Of a stretch of 51,185 nucleotides of DNA, positions 1-10,035 are shown one piece after another (positions within the stretch are counted from its first letter, which is position 1; every line of letters begins with the position of its first letter). The stretch is from Alphaproteobacteria bacterium (GTDB lineage: Bacteria; Pseudomonadota; Alphaproteobacteria; Rhizobiales; Beijerinckiaceae). Below the pieces are notes generated by a model. It made no database searches. It was not told the DNA's origin and saw only the letters and a program-made list of their open reading frames with translations. The translations under genes and the position numbers were made by a program. The DNA is taken from assembly GCA_016869595.1 (NCBI GenBank), contig VGDT01000021.1:1-51185 (forward strand), written 5' to 3'.

Positions 1-594
1 AAATATATTCCGCAGCCGGAGCGCCCGAAGGATCAGCCCTTCCTGATGCCGGTCGAGGACGTGTTCTCGATTTCGGGCCGCGGCACGGTGGTGACGGGGC
101 GCATCGAGCGCGGCGTGGTGAAGGTCGGCGAGGAAGTCGAGATCGTCGGCATCCGCCCGACGACCAAGACGACGGTGACGGGCGTCGAGATGTTCCGCAA
201 GCTGCTCGACCAGGGCGAGGCGGGCGACAATGTCGGCTGCCTGCTGCGCGGCACGAAGCGCGAGGACGTCGAGCGCGGCCAGGTTCTGTGCAAGCCGGGT
301 TCGGTGAAGCCGCACACGAAGTTCAAGGCCGAGGCTTACATCCTGACGAAGGAAGAGGGCGGCCGCCACACGCCGTTCTTCACCAATTATCGTCCGCAGT
401 TCTATTTCCGCACGACGGATGTGACGGGAATCGTCACGCTTCCCGACGGCGTCGAGATGGTGATGCCGGGCGACAATGTGACGATGGACGTTGTGCTGAT
501 CGTGCCGATCGCCATGGAGGAGAAGCTGCGCTTCGCCATCCGTGAAGGCGGCAGAACTGTCGGCGCCGGCGTCGTCGCCAGCATCATCGAGTAA
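1..594 (+). CDS. tuf: Elongation factor Tu, C-terminal part (5' end outside window)
   Basis: EF-Tu carries aminoacyl-tRNA to the ribosome as a GTP complex. The frame is open from the first base and ends at TAA 592-594, so about 197 residues are visible. They cover domain 2 (the [18 protein letters not shown] stretch) and domain 3 ([18 protein letters not shown], then the VMPGDN strand), ending VASIIE. The GTPase domain lies outside the window. It stands directly before rpsJ in the same direction, as expected for the str-S10 junction of alphaproteobacteria, where a tuf copy precedes the S10 cluster. Identification is secure; which tuf copy this is cannot be told. Confidence 0.98.
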   Translation, partial: KYIPQPERPKDQPFLMPVEDVFSISGRGTVVTGRIERGVVKVGEEVEIVGIRPTTKTTVTGVEMFRKLLDQGEAGDNVGCLLRGTKREDVERGQVLCKPGSVKPHTKFKAEAYILTKEEGGRHTPFFTNYRPQFYFRTTDVTGIVTLPDGVEMVMPGDNVTMDVVLIVPIAMEEKLRFAIREGGRTVGAGVVASIIE

Positions 595-703
595 AGCGAA
601 TCCGGGCCGCGGGCTAAACGCTTGCTCTTGTGAACAAAGCCACGCGACATCGCGCGGCGCATGAAGGCGAGCAGAGCCGCTCGCGGTCCCAAAGGACGAG
701 ACA

Positions 704-1012
704 ATGAACGGTCAAAATATCCGGATTCGCCTAAAGGCGTTCGATCACCGGATTCTCGACACGTCGACGAAGGAAATCGTCTCGACGGCCAAGCGCACGG
801 GCGCTCAGGTCCGCGGCCCGATTCCGCTGCCGACGCGCATCGAAAAATTCACGGTGAACCGTTCGCCGCACATCGACAAGAAGTCGCGCGAACAGTTCGA
901 GATCAGGACGCATAAGCGCGTTCTCGATATCGTCGATCCCACCCCGCAGACGGTGGACGCGCTGATGAAGCTCGATCTCGCCGCCGGCGTCGACGTCGAG
1001 ATCAAGCTCTAA
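704..1012 (+). CDS. rpsJ: 30S ribosomal protein S10
   Basis: S10 is a head protein of the 30S subunit and, as NusE, also takes part in antitermination with NusB. The 102-residue length and the opening [18 protein letters not shown] are typical. The ATG at 704 follows an AAAGGACGAG ribosome-binding site at good spacing. It is the first gene of the S10 cluster, 109 bases after tuf; that gap holds the tuf tail and rpsJ leader, and I could not pick out a clear promoter in it. Nothing odd in the protein. Confidence 0.98.
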   Translation: MNGQNIRIRLKAFDHRILDTSTKEIVSTAKRTGAQVRGPIPLPTRIEKFTVNRSPHIDKKSREQFEIRTHKRVLDIVDPTPQTVDALMKLDLAAGVDVEIKL

Positions 1013-1070
1013 GGGAATTCAGGCGGCGCTCCTTTCAAGAAAGAGAGCGCGCTTTGCGAAGGATTGGATC

Positions 1071-1808
1071 ATGCGGTCGGGCGTCATCGCGCAAAAGGTC
1101 GGAATGACCCGCGTCTTTACGGAGGCGGGCGAGCATGTGCCTGTCACGGTTCTAAAGCTCGACGGCTGTCAGGTCGTCGCGCAGCGGACCAAGGAAAAGA
1201 ACGGCTACACCGCCGTTCAGCTCGGCATCGGCCGCGCCAAAGTGAAGAACGTCTCCAAGGCTGAGCGCGCGCGTTTCGCCGCGGCCTCGGTCGAGCCGAA
1301 GATGAAGCTCGCCGAGTTCCGCGTGAACGAGGAAGAGCTGCTGCCGATAGGCGCGGAGATCACGGCGGATCATTTCGTCGTCGGCCAGTTCGTCGACGTG
1401 ACGGGCACATCGACGGGCAAGGGCTTCGCGGGTCCGATGAAGCGCTGGGGCTTCGGCGGTCTGCGCGCATCGCACGGCGTCTCGATTTCGCATCGTTCGC
1501 ATGGTTCGACCGGCGGCCGTCAGGACCCGGGCAAGACCTTCAAGAACAAGAAAATGGCCGGCCATATGGGCGTCGAGCGCGTCACCACGCAAAATCTGCG
1601 CGTCGTGCAGACCGACCCCGATCGTGGACTGTTGCTCGTCGAGGGCGCGGTGCCGGGCACGGCCGGCGGCTGGATTTTCGTGCGCGACGCGGTGAAGCGC
1701 GTGCTGCCGAAGGATGCGCCGCAGCCGGGCAAATTCCGCCTCGGCGATGGGCAGGGCGAAGCCGCAGGTTCGGACGCCGCTCCGCAAGAAGAGAAGAAGG
1801 AGGACTGA
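1071..1808 (+). CDS. rplC: 50S ribosomal protein L3
   Basis: L3 nucleates 50S assembly and reaches toward the peptidyl transferase centre. The protein starts [16 protein letters not shown] and has the conserved loop [18 protein letters not shown], whose extended basic arm enters 23S rRNA. At 245 residues it is longer than the roughly 210 of E. coli because of an Ala/Glu/Lys-rich C-terminal tail after residue 220, which is usual in alphaproteobacteria. The ATG at 1071 follows GAAGGA. It lies 58 bases after rpsJ and 3 bases before rplD. Confidence 0.98.
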   Translation: MRSGVIAQKVGMTRVFTEAGEHVPVTVLKLDGCQVVAQRTKEKNGYTAVQLGIGRAKVKNVSKAERARFAAASVEPKMKLAEFRVNEEELLPIGAEITADHFVVGQFVDVTGTSTGKGFAGPMKRWGFGGLRASHGVSISHRSHGSTGGRQDPGKTFKNKKMAGHMGVERVTTQNLRVVQTDPDRGLLLVEGAVPGTAGGWIFVRDAVKRVLPKDAPQPGKFRLGDGQGEAAGSDAAPQEEKKED

Positions 1809-1811
1809 GCC

Positions 1812-2432
1812 GTGAAGATCGACGTCACGTCGTTCGACGGCCAGGCGGCCGGTTCGATCGAACTCTCCGATGAGGTCTTCGGCCTCGAGCCGCGCAAGGA
1901 CCTCATCTTCCGCATGATCCGTTGGCAGCTTGCCAAGCGGCGCGCCGGCACCCATGCGGTGAAGAACCGCGCCGACATCGCGCGCACGGGCAAGAAGCTG
2001 CATAAGCAGAAGGGCACCGGCGGGGCCCGTCATGGCTCTGCGCGCGCGCCGCAGTTCCGCGGCGGCGGACGCGCCTTCGGTCCAGTGGTGCGCAGCCACG
2101 CGCATGACCTGCCGAAGAAGGTGCGCCAGCTCGCGCTGAAACACGCTCTGTCCGCGAAGGCGAAGGACGGCGGCATCATCGTCTGGGAGAAAGCGGAGCT
2201 CGCCGAACCCAAGACGAAACTGCTCGCGTCCGGCTTCGCCAAGACGGGCCTCGAGAACGCGATCATCATCGTTGGCGGCGCGCCGCAGAATAATTTCGTG
2301 CTCGCTGCCCGCAATCTTCCAAAGATCGACGTTCTGCCCGTCGACGGCGTCAATGTTTACGACATCCTCCGCCGCGAGAAGCTGGTGTTGACCCGCGCCG
2401 CAGTGGATGCGCTGGAGGCGCGACTGAAATGA
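1812..2432 (+). CDS. rplD: 50S ribosomal protein L4
   Basis: L4 lines the peptide exit tunnel and in E. coli represses the S10 operon; whether it does so here is not known. The conserved tunnel loop [19 protein letters not shown] is present near residue 70. The start is GTG at 1812, set by the N-terminal KIDVTSFDG homology and the AAGGAGGA site that overlaps the end of rplC. The stop overlaps the rplW start (ATGA at 2429-2432), so the two are translationally coupled. 206 residues, normal length. Confidence 0.98.
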   Translation: MKIDVTSFDGQAAGSIELSDEVFGLEPRKDLIFRMIRWQLAKRRAGTHAVKNRADIARTGKKLHKQKGTGGARHGSARAPQFRGGGRAFGPVVRSHAHDLPKKVRQLALKHALSAKAKDGGIIVWEKAELAEPKTKLLASGFAKTGLENAIIIVGGAPQNNFVLAARNLPKIDVLPVDGVNVYDILRREKLVLTRAAVDALEARLK

Positions 2433-2725
2433 GCAAGGACGTTCGCCATTACGACGTGATCGTGTCGCCGGTCATCACCGAGAAGGCGACGCTCGCCTCG
2501 GAGAGCAATAAGGTCGTTTTCAAAGTCGCAAAGACTGCAACGAAGCCGCAGATCAAGGCGGCTGTCGAGGGTCTCTTCGACGTCAAGGTCGAGAGCGTCA
2601 ACACGCTCGTCCGCAAAGGCAAGATCAAGACGTTCCGAGGCCAGCGCGGCCAGCAGAGCGACGTGAAAAAGGCGGTCGTGACTCTCGCCGAGGGCCACAA
2701 GATCGACGTGACGACCGGACTGTAA
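2429..2725 (+). CDS. rplW: 50S ribosomal protein L23
   Basis: L23 sits at the tunnel exit and is the docking site for trigger factor and SRP. The 98-residue protein has the [18 protein letters not shown] opening and a basic loop around [20 protein letters not shown], both typical. The ATG overlaps the rplD stop by four bases. rplB follows after 21 bases. No anomalies. Confidence 0.98.
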   Translation: MSKDVRHYDVIVSPVITEKATLASESNKVVFKVAKTATKPQIKAAVEGLFDVKVESVNTLVRKGKIKTFRGQRGQQSDVKKAVVTLAEGHKIDVTTGL

Positions 2726-2746
2726 GGAAGGCGTGAGGATAGAACT

Positions 2747-3586
2747 ATGGCGCTGAAGACATTCAAGCCGGTCACGCCGAGCCTTCGCCAGCTCGTCATC
2801 GTGGACCGCAGTGAGCTTTACAAGGGCAAGCCGGTCAAGACGCTGACCGAGGGCAAGACCTCAAACGGCGGGCGCAATAACGCCGGCCGCGTCACCGTGC
2901 GCTTTCGCGGCGGCGGTCACAAGCAGGCCTATCGCATCGTCGATTTCAAGCGGCGCAAGCTCGATGTTCCGGGCAAGGTCGAGCGGCTCGAATATGATCC
3001 GAACCGTACGGCGTTCATCGCCCTCATTCGTTATTCGGACAATGAGCTCGCCTATATTCTCGCGCCGCAACGGCTTGCCGTCGGCGATGAGGTGATCGCC
3101 GGCAATCAGGTCGACGTGAAGCCCGGCAACGCCATGCCGATCGCCAACATTCCCGTCGGCGCGATCGTGCACAATGTTGAGATGAAAATCGGCAAGGGCG
3201 GCGCCATCGCCCGTTCGGCTGGAACCTACGCGCAGATCGTCGGCCGCGACCAGGGCTATGTGATCGTCCGCCTGAATTCAGGCGAGCAGCGCCTTGTGCA
3301 TGGCCAGTGCTTCGCCACGATCGGCGCCGTGTCCAATCCGGATCATATGAACACGTCGATCGGCAAGGCTGGGCGTTCGCGCTGGCTCGGCCGTCGTCCG
3401 CACAACCGCGGCGTCACCATGAACCCGATCGACCATCCGCATGGCGGCGGCGAAGGCCGCACCTCGGGCGGACGTCATCCCGTCACGCCCTGGGGCAAGC
3501 CGACCAAGGGCAAGAAGACGCGCACCAATAAATCCACCGATCGTTTCATTGTGTCCTCGCGGCACAATCGCAAGAAGAAGGGCTAA
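2747..3586 (+). CDS. rplB: 50S ribosomal protein L2
   Basis: L2 is essential for subunit association and peptidyl transfer. The 279-residue protein starts [16 protein letters not shown], has the RNA-binding basic core, and near residue 228 the strictly conserved [14 protein letters not shown], containing the histidine thought to lie near the catalytic centre. The C-terminus is the usual basic tail ending RHNRKKKG. It is two bases from rpsS, so translation is coupled. Confidence 0.98.
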   Translation: MALKTFKPVTPSLRQLVIVDRSELYKGKPVKTLTEGKTSNGGRNNAGRVTVRFRGGGHKQAYRIVDFKRRKLDVPGKVERLEYDPNRTAFIALIRYSDNELAYILAPQRLAVGDEVIAGNQVDVKPGNAMPIANIPVGAIVHNVEMKIGKGGAIARSAGTYAQIVGRDQGYVIVRLNSGEQRLVHGQCFATIGAVSNPDHMNTSIGKAGRSRWLGRRPHNRGVTMNPIDHPHGGGEGRTSGGRHPVTPWGKPTKGKKTRTNKSTDRFIVSSRHNRKKKG

Positions 3587-3588
3587 CC

Positions 3589-3867
3589 ATGTCTCGCTCG
3601 ATCTGGAAGGGCCCGTTCGTCGACGGCTATCTTCTGAAGAAGGCCGAGGCCTCGCGCGCCTCGGGCCGCTCAGAGGTGATCAAGATCTGGAGCCGCCGCT
3701 CCACGATCCTCCCGCAATTCGTGGGACTGACCTTCGGCGTGCACAACGGCCAGAAGCATATTCCCGTGTCCGTGTCGGAAGACATGATCGGGCACAAATT
3801 CGGAGAATTTGCGCCGACGCGCACGTTCCACGGCCACGCCGCCGACAAGAAGGCTAAGAGGGGCTAA
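3589..3867 (+). CDS. rpsS: 30S ribosomal protein S19
   Basis: S19 forms a heterodimer with S13 in the 30S head. The 92-residue sequence opens [17 protein letters not shown] and has the signature [19 protein letters not shown] and the [14 protein letters not shown] end. Length and motifs are normal. Separated by two bases from rplB and from rplV. Confidence 0.98.
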   Translation: MSRSIWKGPFVDGYLLKKAEASRASGRSEVIKIWSRRSTILPQFVGLTFGVHNGQKHIPVSVSEDMIGHKFGEFAPTRTFHGHAADKKAKRG

Positions 3868-3869
3868 CG

Positions 3870-4256
3870 ATGTCGAAGGAAGCCAATCCGCCCCGGCTTG
3901 CGGAGAACGAAGCGAAGGCCGTCGCGCGCATGCTGCGCGTGTCGCCGCAGAAGCTCAATCTGCTCGCGCAGTTGATCCGCGGCAAGAAGGTGGATCGCGC
4001 GCTCGCCGATCTGGAGTTCTCCAGAAAGCGAATCGCGCATGAGGTGAAGAAGACGCTGGAAAGCGCCATCGCCAACGCCGAGAACAATCACGGCCTCGAC
4101 GTCGACGATCTCATCGTCGCTCAGGCATTCGTCGGCAAGGCGCTGGTGATGAAGCGCTTCCATGCGCGCGCCCGCGGACGGGCGAGCCGCATCGAAAAGC
4201 CCTTCGCCAATCTGACGATCATCGTGCGCGAAGTCGAAGCGCAAGCCAACGCCTAG
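3870..4256 (+). CDS. rplV: 50S ribosomal protein L22
   Basis: L22 lines the exit tunnel with L4 and contacts all 23S rRNA domains. The core [20 protein letters not shown] and the hairpin-tip region [20 protein letters not shown] are clear. 128 residues, slightly longer than E. coli at the N-terminus, as in other alphaproteobacteria. The ATG at 3870 follows AGAGGGG close to the end of rpsS. Confidence 0.98.
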   Translation: MSKEANPPRLAENEAKAVARMLRVSPQKLNLLAQLIRGKKVDRALADLEFSRKRIAHEVKKTLESAIANAENNHGLDVDDLIVAQAFVGKALVMKRFHARARGRASRIEKPFANLTIIVREVEAQANA

Positions 4257-4269
4257 AGGATTTAAAACC

Positions 4270-5025
4270 ATGGGTCAGAAGGTTAATCCGATCGGGCTGC
4301 GACTGGGCGTCAACCGCACCTGGGACTCGCGCTGGTTCGCCAATAAGGGCGAATACGCCAAGCTGCTGCACGAAGACATGGCGATTCGCGAGGCGGTGTC
4401 GAAAACCTTGAAGCAGGCGGCGGTGTCGAAAATCGTCATCGAGCGCCCGCACAAGAAGTGCCGCGTGACGATCCATTCGGCGCGTCCCGGCGTCGTCATC
4501 GGCAAGAAGGGCGCGGACATCGACAAGATCCGCAAGCTCGTCGGCAAGCTGACGGGCAGCGAGGTCGTCATCAATATCGTCGAAGTGCGCAAGCCCGAAA
4601 CCGAGGCCGCGCTCGTCGCCGAGTCGATCGCCCAGCAGCTCGAGCGCCGCGTCGCGTTCCGCCGCGCGATGAAACGCGCCGTACAGTCGGCCATTCGCCT
4701 GGGCGCGCAGGGCATCCGCATCAATTGCTCGGGCCGTCTCGGCGGCGCTGAGATCGCGCGTCTCGAATGGTATCGCGAAGGCCGCGTGCCGCTGCATACG
4801 CTGCGCGCCGACGTCGATTACGGCACGGCGACCGCGCACACCGCCTATGGCGCTTGCGGCATCAAGGTCTGGATCTTCAAGGGCGAAATCCTTGAGCACG
4901 ATCCGATGGCGCAGGACAAGAAGGCGGCCGAACAGGCGTCCGGCGGCGATCATCATGACCGCGATCGCGACCGCGGCGGCGAACGCCGCCGGCGCGAGCC
5001 GCGCGAACCGCGCGACGCGGCGTAA
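4270..5025 (+). CDS. rpsC: 30S ribosomal protein S3
   Basis: S3 binds the 30S head and helps form the mRNA entry channel helicase. The protein starts [16 protein letters not shown], and the KH domain is visible around residues 65-110, with [17 protein letters not shown]. After residue 215 comes a His/Asp/Arg-rich tail with repeated DRDRD and RRRE character, giving 251 residues; such charged tails are common in alphaproteobacterial S3. It lies 13 bases after rplV. Confidence 0.98.
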   Translation: MGQKVNPIGLRLGVNRTWDSRWFANKGEYAKLLHEDMAIREAVSKTLKQAAVSKIVIERPHKKCRVTIHSARPGVVIGKKGADIDKIRKLVGKLTGSEVVINIVEVRKPETEAALVAESIAQQLERRVAFRRAMKRAVQSAIRLGAQGIRINCSGRLGGAEIARLEWYREGRVPLHTLRADVDYGTATAHTAYGACGIKVWIFKGEILEHDPMAQDKKAAEQASGGDHHDRDRDRGGERRRREPREPRDAA

Positions 5026-5049
5026 CGATAAAGATCAAAGAGCGCTATC

Positions 5050-5463
5050 ATGCTGCAACCCAAACGCACCAAGTTCCGCAAGGCCTTCAAGGGCCGCATC
5101 CGGGGCGCCTCCAAGGCGGGCTATTCGCTGGACTTCGGTCAGTTCGGCCTCAAGGCGCTGGAGCCGGAGCGCATCACCGCGCGCCAGATCGAAGCAGCGC
5201 GCCGCGCCATGACGCGTCACATGAAGCGCGCCGGCCGCGTCTGGATCCGCATCTTCCCCGACGTGCCGGTCTCCAAGAAGCCGACCGAAGTGCGCATGGG
5301 CAAGGGCAAGGGCGCGCCGGAATTCTGGGCGGTGCGCGTCGCGCCCGGCCGCATCATGTTCGAAATCGACGGCGTGCCGGCGCCGCTCGCGCGCGAAGCT
5401 CTAACGCTCGCCGCCGCGAAGCTGCCGATCAAGACGCGCTTCATCGAACGCATCGCTGAGTAA
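5050..5463 (+). CDS. rplP: 50S ribosomal protein L16
   Basis: L16 binds near the A site and is needed for late 50S assembly. The 137-residue protein opens [17 protein letters not shown] and contains the conserved [22 protein letters not shown] with the [10 protein letters not shown] segment. Length normal. It is followed after seven bases by rpmC with a strong AAGGGGG site. Confidence 0.98.
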   Translation: MLQPKRTKFRKAFKGRIRGASKAGYSLDFGQFGLKALEPERITARQIEAARRAMTRHMKRAGRVWIRIFPDVPVSKKPTEVRMGKGKGAPEFWAVRVAPGRIMFEIDGVPAPLAREALTLAAAKLPIKTRFIERIAE

Positions 5464-5473
5464 GGGGGACGTG

Positions 5474-5686
5474 ATGAAATCCAAACAGCGCCTCTCCGAC
5501 ATCAAGACAATGAGCGAAGATCAGCTCAATGACGAAGTGCTGAAGCTCAAGAAAGAGCAGTTCAATCTGCGCTTCCAGCGTGCGACCGGACAGCTCGAGA
5601 ACACCTCACGCGTGCGCGTCGTTCGTCGCGACATCGCCCGCGCCAAAACCATCGCCGCGCAGAAGCGCACTGAAAAGCAAGGTTAA
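5474..5686 (+). CDS. rpmC: 50S ribosomal protein L29
   Basis: L29 lies at the tunnel exit next to L23. Residues [20 protein letters not shown] followed by the [17 protein letters not shown] helix identify the two-helix hairpin fold. I chose ATG 5474 rather than the in-frame GTG three bases earlier because AAGGGGG (5462-5468) is then five bases from the start; the GTG would leave only two. 70 residues, normal. Confidence 0.96.
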   Translation: MKSKQRLSDIKTMSEDQLNDEVLKLKKEQFNLRFQRATGQLENTSRVRVVRRDIARAKTIAAQKRTEKQG

Positions 5687-5692
5687 AGCGCC

Positions 5693-5935
5693 ATGCCGAA
5701 GCGAATTCTCCAGGGCGTCGTCGTCAGCGACAAGCAGAACAAGACCGTGGTGGTGAAGGTCGAGCGCCGGTTCACGCACCCGCTGTTCCAGAAGACGGTG
5801 CGCCGCACGAAGAACTATCACGCCCATGACGAGAACGGCGCGTTCAAGGTGGGCGATGCGGTGACGATCGAAGAGACCGCGCCGATTTCGAAGTTGAAGC
5901 GCTGGCGCGTCGTCGGAGAGGCGGCCAAGGCGTAG
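5693..5935 (+). CDS. rpsQ: 30S ribosomal protein S17
   Basis: S17 is a primary 16S rRNA binder with an OB fold. The sequence [20 protein letters not shown] and the later [19 protein letters not shown] are diagnostic. 80 residues. It starts six bases after rpmC and is followed by an 84-base gap before rplN, one of the larger gaps inside the spc part; no promoter is obvious there. Confidence 0.98.
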   Translation: MPKRILQGVVVSDKQNKTVVVKVERRFTHPLFQKTVRRTKNYHAHDENGAFKVGDAVTIEETAPISKLKRWRVVGEAAKA

Positions 5936-6019
5936 TTTGGGAATGAACTGTCCGGACGAAGTCGGCGCAGTCCAAAGCGGGCTTGCCGAAACCAGACCGG
6001 AATGAAAGGCGGGTAAGCC

Positions 6020-6388
6020 ATGATTCAGATGCAAACCAATCTCGACGTCGCCGACAACTCCGGCGCGCGCCGCGTGATGTGCATCAAGGTGCTGGGCGGC
6101 TCAAAGCGCAAATACGCCGGCGTCGGCGACATCATTGTCGTGTCGATCAAGGAGGCGATTCCGCGCGGCCGCGTGAAGAAGGGCGACGTGCTCAAGGCCG
6201 TCGTCGTGCGCACCTCGAAGGACATCAAGCGTTCGGACGGCTCCGTCATTCGTTTCGATTCGAACGCCGCCGTGCTGATCAATAATCAGAAAGAGCCGAT
6301 CGGCACCCGTATCTTCGGACCGGTGCCGCGCGAGCTGCGCGCCAAAAACCACATGAAGATCATCTCGCTCGCTCCGGAGGTTCTGTAA
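6020..6388 (+). CDS. rplN: 50S ribosomal protein L14
   Basis: L14 forms an intersubunit bridge and is the binding site of the silencing factor RsfS. The opening [20 protein letters not shown] and the [12 protein letters not shown] segment are characteristic. 122 residues, normal. The ATG at 6020 is preceded by AAAGGCGGG. The stop overlaps the rplX start by one base (TAATG). Confidence 0.98.
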   Translation: MIQMQTNLDVADNSGARRVMCIKVLGGSKRKYAGVGDIIVVSIKEAIPRGRVKKGDVLKAVVVRTSKDIKRSDGSVIRFDSNAAVLINNQKEPIGTRIFGPVPRELRAKNHMKIISLAPEVL

Positions 6389-6705
6389 TGGCCGCCAAAA
6401 TCAAGAAGGGCGACAAGGTCATCGTTCTCGCCGGCCGCGACAAGGGCCGCGGGGGCGAAGTGCTGCGCGTGATTCCAAGCGAAGGGCGCGCGGTCGTCGA
6501 CGGCGTCAATATGGTCAAGCGCCATCAGCGTCAGACCAAGGATCGCGAAGCCGGCATCGTCAACAAGGCCGCGTCGATCGACTTATCGAACCTCGCGCTC
6601 GCCGATCCCAAGGACGGCAAGGCGACGCGCGTCGGATTCAAGATTCTCGACGATGGCCGTAAGGTCCGCGTCGCCAAGCGTTCCGGAGAATTGATCGATG
6701 GCTGA
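6388..6705 (+). CDS. rplX: 50S ribosomal protein L24
   Basis: L24 is an assembly-initiating protein at the exit tunnel. The KOW motif is visible as [20 protein letters not shown] near residues 5-25, followed by [17 protein letters not shown]. 105 residues, normal. Its first base is shared with the rplN stop and its last eight bases overlap the start of rplE, so three genes are coupled here. Confidence 0.98.
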   Translation: MAAKIKKGDKVIVLAGRDKGRGGEVLRVIPSEGRAVVDGVNMVKRHQRQTKDREAGIVNKAASIDLSNLALADPKDGKATRVGFKILDDGRKVRVAKRSGELIDG

Positions 6706-7447
6706 GGAAAAGAAGCCGAAGGCCGAAAAGCCCGCTAAGGCTCAAAAGCCCGCCGCCGAGGGCGCGGAGGCGAAGGAGCCGAAGAAGGCCGCCAAGCCCG
6801 CCGAAAAATCCGCCGACAAGCCCGCCGCCGCGAAGGAAAAGCCGGCGAAGGCCGAAGGCGAGGCGAAGCCCGCCAAGGCTCCGGTCGCTGGCGACGGCGA
6901 CGCCTATACGCCGCGCATGAAGAAGCACTACGACGAGGTCGTGCGCGAGGCGCTCACCAAGCAGTTCGGCTACAAGAACGCGCTTGAAGTGCCGACGATC
7001 GAGAAGATCGTGCTCAACATGGGCGTCGGCGAATCCGTCAACGACAGCAAGAAGGCGTCGGCCGCGGCGGCTGATCTCGGCCTCATTGCCGGGCAGAAGC
7101 CGGTCGTCACCCGCGCGCGCAAGGCGATTTCGACCTTCAAGCTGCGCGAGAACATGCCGATCGGCGCGAAGGTGACTCTGCGCAAGACGCGCATGTACGA
7201 GTTCCTCGACCGACTGATCACCGTCGCATTGCCGCGCGTTCGCGACTTCCGCGGATTAAATCCGAAGTCGTTCGATGGACGCGGCAATTATGCGCTCGGC
7301 ATCAAGGAGCACATCGTGTTCCCCGAGATCGACTACGACAAGGCCGAGTCGATCTTAGGCATGGACGTGATCGTCTGCACGACGGCCAAGAGCGACGAAG
7401 AGGCGCGCGCCTTGCTGAAGGCGTTCAATTTCCCGTTCCGGCAGTGA
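6698..7447 (+). CDS. rplE: 50S ribosomal protein L5 with a long N-terminal Lys/Ala/Pro-rich extension
   Basis: L5 binds 5S rRNA in the central protuberance. The normal L5 core starts at about residue 69 ([20 protein letters not shown]) and continues with [28 protein letters not shown] and the [17 protein letters not shown] loop. In front of it are about 68 residues made almost only of K, A, P and E in loosely repeated KPAKA/KPAE units, giving 249 residues against the usual 180-190. The ATG at 6698 overlaps rplX by eight bases. A Met just before the core (residue 73, RMKKHY) is inside the conserved part and has no visible ribosome-binding site, so the extension is probably translated. Confidence 0.95.
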   Translation: MAEEKKPKAEKPAKAQKPAAEGAEAKEPKKAAKPAEKSADKPAAAKEKPAKAEGEAKPAKAPVAGDGDAYTPRMKKHYDEVVREALTKQFGYKNALEVPTIEKIVLNMGVGESVNDSKKASAAAADLGLIAGQKPVVTRARKAISTFKLRENMPIGAKVTLRKTRMYEFLDRLITVALPRVRDFRGLNPKSFDGRGNYALGIKEHIVFPEIDYDKAESILGMDVIVCTTAKSDEEARALLKAFNFPFRQ

Positions 7448-7494
7448 GGGCTTAAGAGCTCCTCAAACGCGGATACCGAAAGGCGAAACTGGTA

Positions 7495-7800
7495 ATGGCG
7501 AAGAAAAGCGCGATTGAGAACAACAAGCGGAAGCAAAAGCTCGTGAAGTCCTACGCCGGACGTCGCGCGCGGCTGAAGGCGGCCGCCAAGGATAAATCGC
7601 TGAGCGTCGAAGAGCAGTTCGAGGCGCGTCTCAAGCTTGCGGAGCTTCCGCGCAATTCGGCGCAGGTGCGGGTTCGCAATCGCTGTGAAGTGTCGGGCCG
7701 CCCGCGCGCCTTTTATCGTAAGCTGAAAATGTCGCGCATCGCGCTGCGCGAACTCGGGTCGCGCGGCCTTGTGCCCGGTCTCGTGAAGTCGAGCTGGTAA
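7495..7800 (+). CDS. rpsN: 30S ribosomal protein S14, zinc-free type
   Basis: S14 completes the 30S head. The 101-residue protein starts [20 protein letters not shown] and ends with [21 protein letters not shown]. It is the long form without the CxxC pairs of the short zinc-binding S14 (only one Cys, in RCEVSGRPR), so it should not depend on zinc. It is preceded by a 47-base gap after rplE with AAAGG. Confidence 0.98.
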   Translation: MAKKSAIENNKRKQKLVKSYAGRRARLKAAAKDKSLSVEEQFEARLKLAELPRNSAQVRVRNRCEVSGRPRAFYRKLKMSRIALRELGSRGLVPGLVKSSW

Positions 7801-7812
7801 GGAGACGAACAG

Positions 7813-8211
7813 ATGGCGATCAACGATCCGTTGGGCGATCTCCTCACCCGCATCCGCAACGCGCAGATGCGCCGCAAGGACAAGGTGTCCTCGCCGGGCT
7901 CGAAGCTGCGCGGGCATGTGCTCGACGTGCTGAAGGAAGAGGGCTATATCCGCGGCTATAGCAGCACTGACTTTGGCAATGGCCGCACCGAATTCGAAAT
8001 CGAACTGAAATATTTCGACGGCCAGCCGGTCATCAAACAGATTGAACGCGTGTCGCGTCCGGGCCGTCGCGTCTACGCGGCGGTTGGCGCGGTGCCGCGC
8101 GTGGCGAATGGCCTTGGCGTCACCATCGTGTCGACGCCGAAGGGCGTGATGGCCGATCACGCGGCGCGCGAGAACAATGTCGGCGGCGAGGTGCTGTGCA
8201 AGGTCTTCTAA
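7813..8211 (+). CDS. rpsH: 30S ribosomal protein S8
   Basis: S8 binds the central domain of 16S rRNA and in E. coli is the spc-operon repressor. The protein opens [20 protein letters not shown]; the C-terminal [21 protein letters not shown] contains the STPKG RNA-binding loop. 132 residues. An AAGGAG site lies seven bases before the ATG. Confidence 0.98.
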   Translation: MAINDPLGDLLTRIRNAQMRRKDKVSSPGSKLRGHVLDVLKEEGYIRGYSSTDFGNGRTEFEIELKYFDGQPVIKQIERVSRPGRRVYAAVGAVPRVANGLGVTIVSTPKGVMADHAARENNVGGEVLCKVF

Positions 8212-8243
8212 GCCTTGCGCCTCATCAAACAGGATTTGCAACA

Positions 8244-8777
8244 ATGTCTCGTATCGGCAAGAAGCCTGTCGTCGTTCCCGCCGGCGTTACCGCCAAGGTG
8301 GACGGCCAGCTCGTGCAGGTGAAGGGCGCGAAGGGCCAACTGGAGTTTCTGGTTCCCGACGACGTTTCCGTCGCCCAGCAGGACAACGCCATCAAGGTTG
8401 AACCACGCGATGACTCAAAGCGCGCCCGCGCGCTGTGGGGCACGTCGCGCGCGCGGATCAACAATATCCTCGTCGGCGTGACGGCGGGATTTGAAAAGAA
8501 GCTCGAGATCACCGGCGTCGGCTATCGCGCTGCGGTGCAGGGCAAGACGTTGCAGCTCGCGCTCGGCTATTCGCATGACGTGAACTATCCGATCCCGGCC
8601 GGCATCGCGATTGTGACGCCGAAGCCGACTGAAATCACCGTCAGCGGCATGGATAAGCAGCAGGTCGGCCAGGTCGCCGCCGAAATCCGCGCCTTGCGCG
8701 GCCCCGAGCCTTACAAGGGCAAGGGCGTCAAATACGCCAATGAATTCATCTTCCGCAAGGAAGGCAAGAAGAAGTAA
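8244..8777 (+). CDS. rplF: 50S ribosomal protein L6
   Basis: L6 lies near the sarcin-ricin loop and stabilises the factor-binding site. I place the start at ATG 8244 ([15 protein letters not shown]), the family N-terminus; an upstream in-frame Met at 8196 would overlap rpsH and add 16 unrelated residues. The conserved [21 protein letters not shown] and the end [20 protein letters not shown] are present. 177 residues, normal. Confidence 0.97.
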   Translation: MSRIGKKPVVVPAGVTAKVDGQLVQVKGAKGQLEFLVPDDVSVAQQDNAIKVEPRDDSKRARALWGTSRARINNILVGVTAGFEKKLEITGVGYRAAVQGKTLQLALGYSHDVNYPIPAGIAIVTPKPTEITVSGMDKQQVGQVAAEIRALRGPEPYKGKGVKYANEFIFRKEGKKK

Positions 8778-8786
8778 GGACCCGCC

Positions 8787-9149
8787 ATGGCCAGGGATGT
8801 CAAAGTCGAACAGCGTCGCAAGGCGCGGGTGCGCCGGGCGATCCGCGAGCGCGCCAATGGGCGGTTGCGTCTGTCGGTGTTTCGCTCGTCGAAGCAGATT
8901 TATGCGCAGATCATCGACGATGAGAAGGGCGCGACGGTGGTCGCCGCTTCTTCGCTCGAGAAGGCGAACCGCGACGGTCTGAAGACCGGCGCGAACGTCG
9001 ATGCGGCGAAGGTCGTCGGCAAGCTCCTCGCTGAGCGCGCCGTCGCCAAAGGCGTCAAACAGGTCGTGTTCGACCGCGGCGCCTATATGTATCACGGCCG
9101 CGTCAAGGCGCTGGCTGAAGGCGCCCGCGAGGGCGGTTTGGAATTCTAG
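8787..9149 (+). CDS. rplR: 50S ribosomal protein L18
   Basis: L18 binds 5S rRNA together with L5. Typical segments are [25 protein letters not shown] and the C-terminal [28 protein letters not shown]. 120 residues. The stop at 9147-9149 is followed at once by a short palindromic repeat (9150-9178) that separates it from rpsE. Confidence 0.98.
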   Translation: MARDVKVEQRRKARVRRAIRERANGRLRLSVFRSSKQIYAQIIDDEKGATVVAASSLEKANRDGLKTGANVDAAKVVGKLLAERAVAKGVKQVVFDRGAYMYHGRVKALAEGAREGGLEF

Positions 9150-9178
9150 TTTTCCTTCTCCGGCTTGCGGGAGAGGGA
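9150..9178 (+). repeat. Partial palindromic repeat between rplR and rpsE
   Basis: The stretch begins immediately after the rplR stop with TTTTCCTTCTC and has the imperfect palindrome CTCCGGCTTGCGGGAG. It closely matches the first arm of the repeat after rpoA (14801-14829), which also begins right after a stop codon. It looks like a degenerate or truncated copy of the same family. Confidence 0.7.
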
Positions 9179-9231
9179 CGAACACGAAGCGAGCGGCGCA
9201 GCGACGCGCCGCGTAAGTGACGGAAGAGAAA

Positions 9232-9804
9232 ATGGCGCGTGAAGGAGAAGGCGGTCGCGGCCGCGATCGGGATCGTGAGGAGCGCGACAGCGAATTTGTG
9301 GATCGTCTGGTCCACATCAATCGCGTCGCCAAGGTGGTGAAGGGCGGTCGGCGCTTCGGCTTCGCCGCGCTTGTCGTCGTCGGCGACCAGAAGGGTCGCG
9401 TCGGCTACGGACACGGCAAGGCGCGCGAAGTGCCTGAGGCGATCCGCAAAGCGACGGAAGCGGCCAAGCGCGCGCTGATCCGCGTGCCGTTGCGCGAAGG
9501 CCGCACGCTGCATCATGACGTTCAGGGCCGCCATGGCGCTGGCCGCGTCATTCTGCGCGCGGCGCCGGCGGGCACGGGCATCATCGCCGGCGGTCCGATG
9601 CGCGCCGTCTTCGAGACGCTCGGCATGCACGACGTCGTGGCGAAGAGCCAGGGCTCGTCGAACCCCTACAACATGATCCGCGCGACCTTTAATGCGCTCG
9701 GCCGCGAGGACTCGCCGCGCTCTGTCGCGGCGCGCCGTTCGCTGAAAGTCTCGGTGCTGCAGTCGCGCCGTCAGGGCGTCGACGCCGACGCCGTCGACGC
9801 GTAA
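9232..9804 (+). CDS. rpsE: 30S ribosomal protein S5
   Basis: S5 contributes to the mRNA entry tunnel and to decoding accuracy. It has the double-stranded RNA-binding part ([39 protein letters not shown]) and the C-terminal domain ending with the [16 protein letters not shown] stretch. ATG 9232 gives [14 protein letters not shown], the usual alphaproteobacterial N-terminus; an in-frame GTG at 9217 would add five residues and cannot be excluded, but GGAAGAG in front of the ATG favours the later start. 190 residues. Confidence 0.96.
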   Translation: MAREGEGGRGRDRDREERDSEFVDRLVHINRVAKVVKGGRRFGFAALVVVGDQKGRVGYGHGKAREVPEAIRKATEAAKRALIRVPLREGRTLHHDVQGRHGAGRVILRAAPAGTGIIAGGPMRAVFETLGMHDVVAKSQGSSNPYNMIRATFNALGREDSPRSVAARRSLKVSVLQSRRQGVDADAVDA

Positions 9805-9815
9805 GGAGGCGACCC

Positions 9816-10025
9816 ATGGCGAAGAGCAAACAGCAGATCGTCGTCGAGCAGATCGGCAGCCCGATCGGTCGTCCCGAGCGTCAGCGCCGCACGCTGCTCG
9901 GTCTCGGCTTGACCCGCATCGGCCGCCGCCGCGCGCTGGAAGACACGCCGGCCGTGCGCGGCATGATCGCCAAAGTGGCGCATCTCGTCAAAATCGTCGA
10001 CGGCAAAACCGTCGACGGGAAGTGA
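9816..10025 (+). CDS. rpmD: 50S ribosomal protein L30
   Basis: L30 is a small protein of the 50S central region. The sequence [20 protein letters not shown] and [21 protein letters not shown] is the family signature. 69 residues, slightly longer than the 59 of E. coli at both ends. A perfect AAGGAGG stands before the ATG. It sits between rpsE and rplO as usual. Confidence 0.97.
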   Translation: MAKSKQQIVVEQIGSPIGRPERQRRTLLGLGLTRIGRRRALEDTPAVRGMIAKVAHLVKIVDGKTVDGK

Positions 10026-10035
10026 GGACGCGGCC

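Noticed and set aside
1152-2144. 330-residue minus-strand frame across rplC and rplD
   Set aside because: It spans two well-defined ribosomal genes and their junction; composition is of shadow type.
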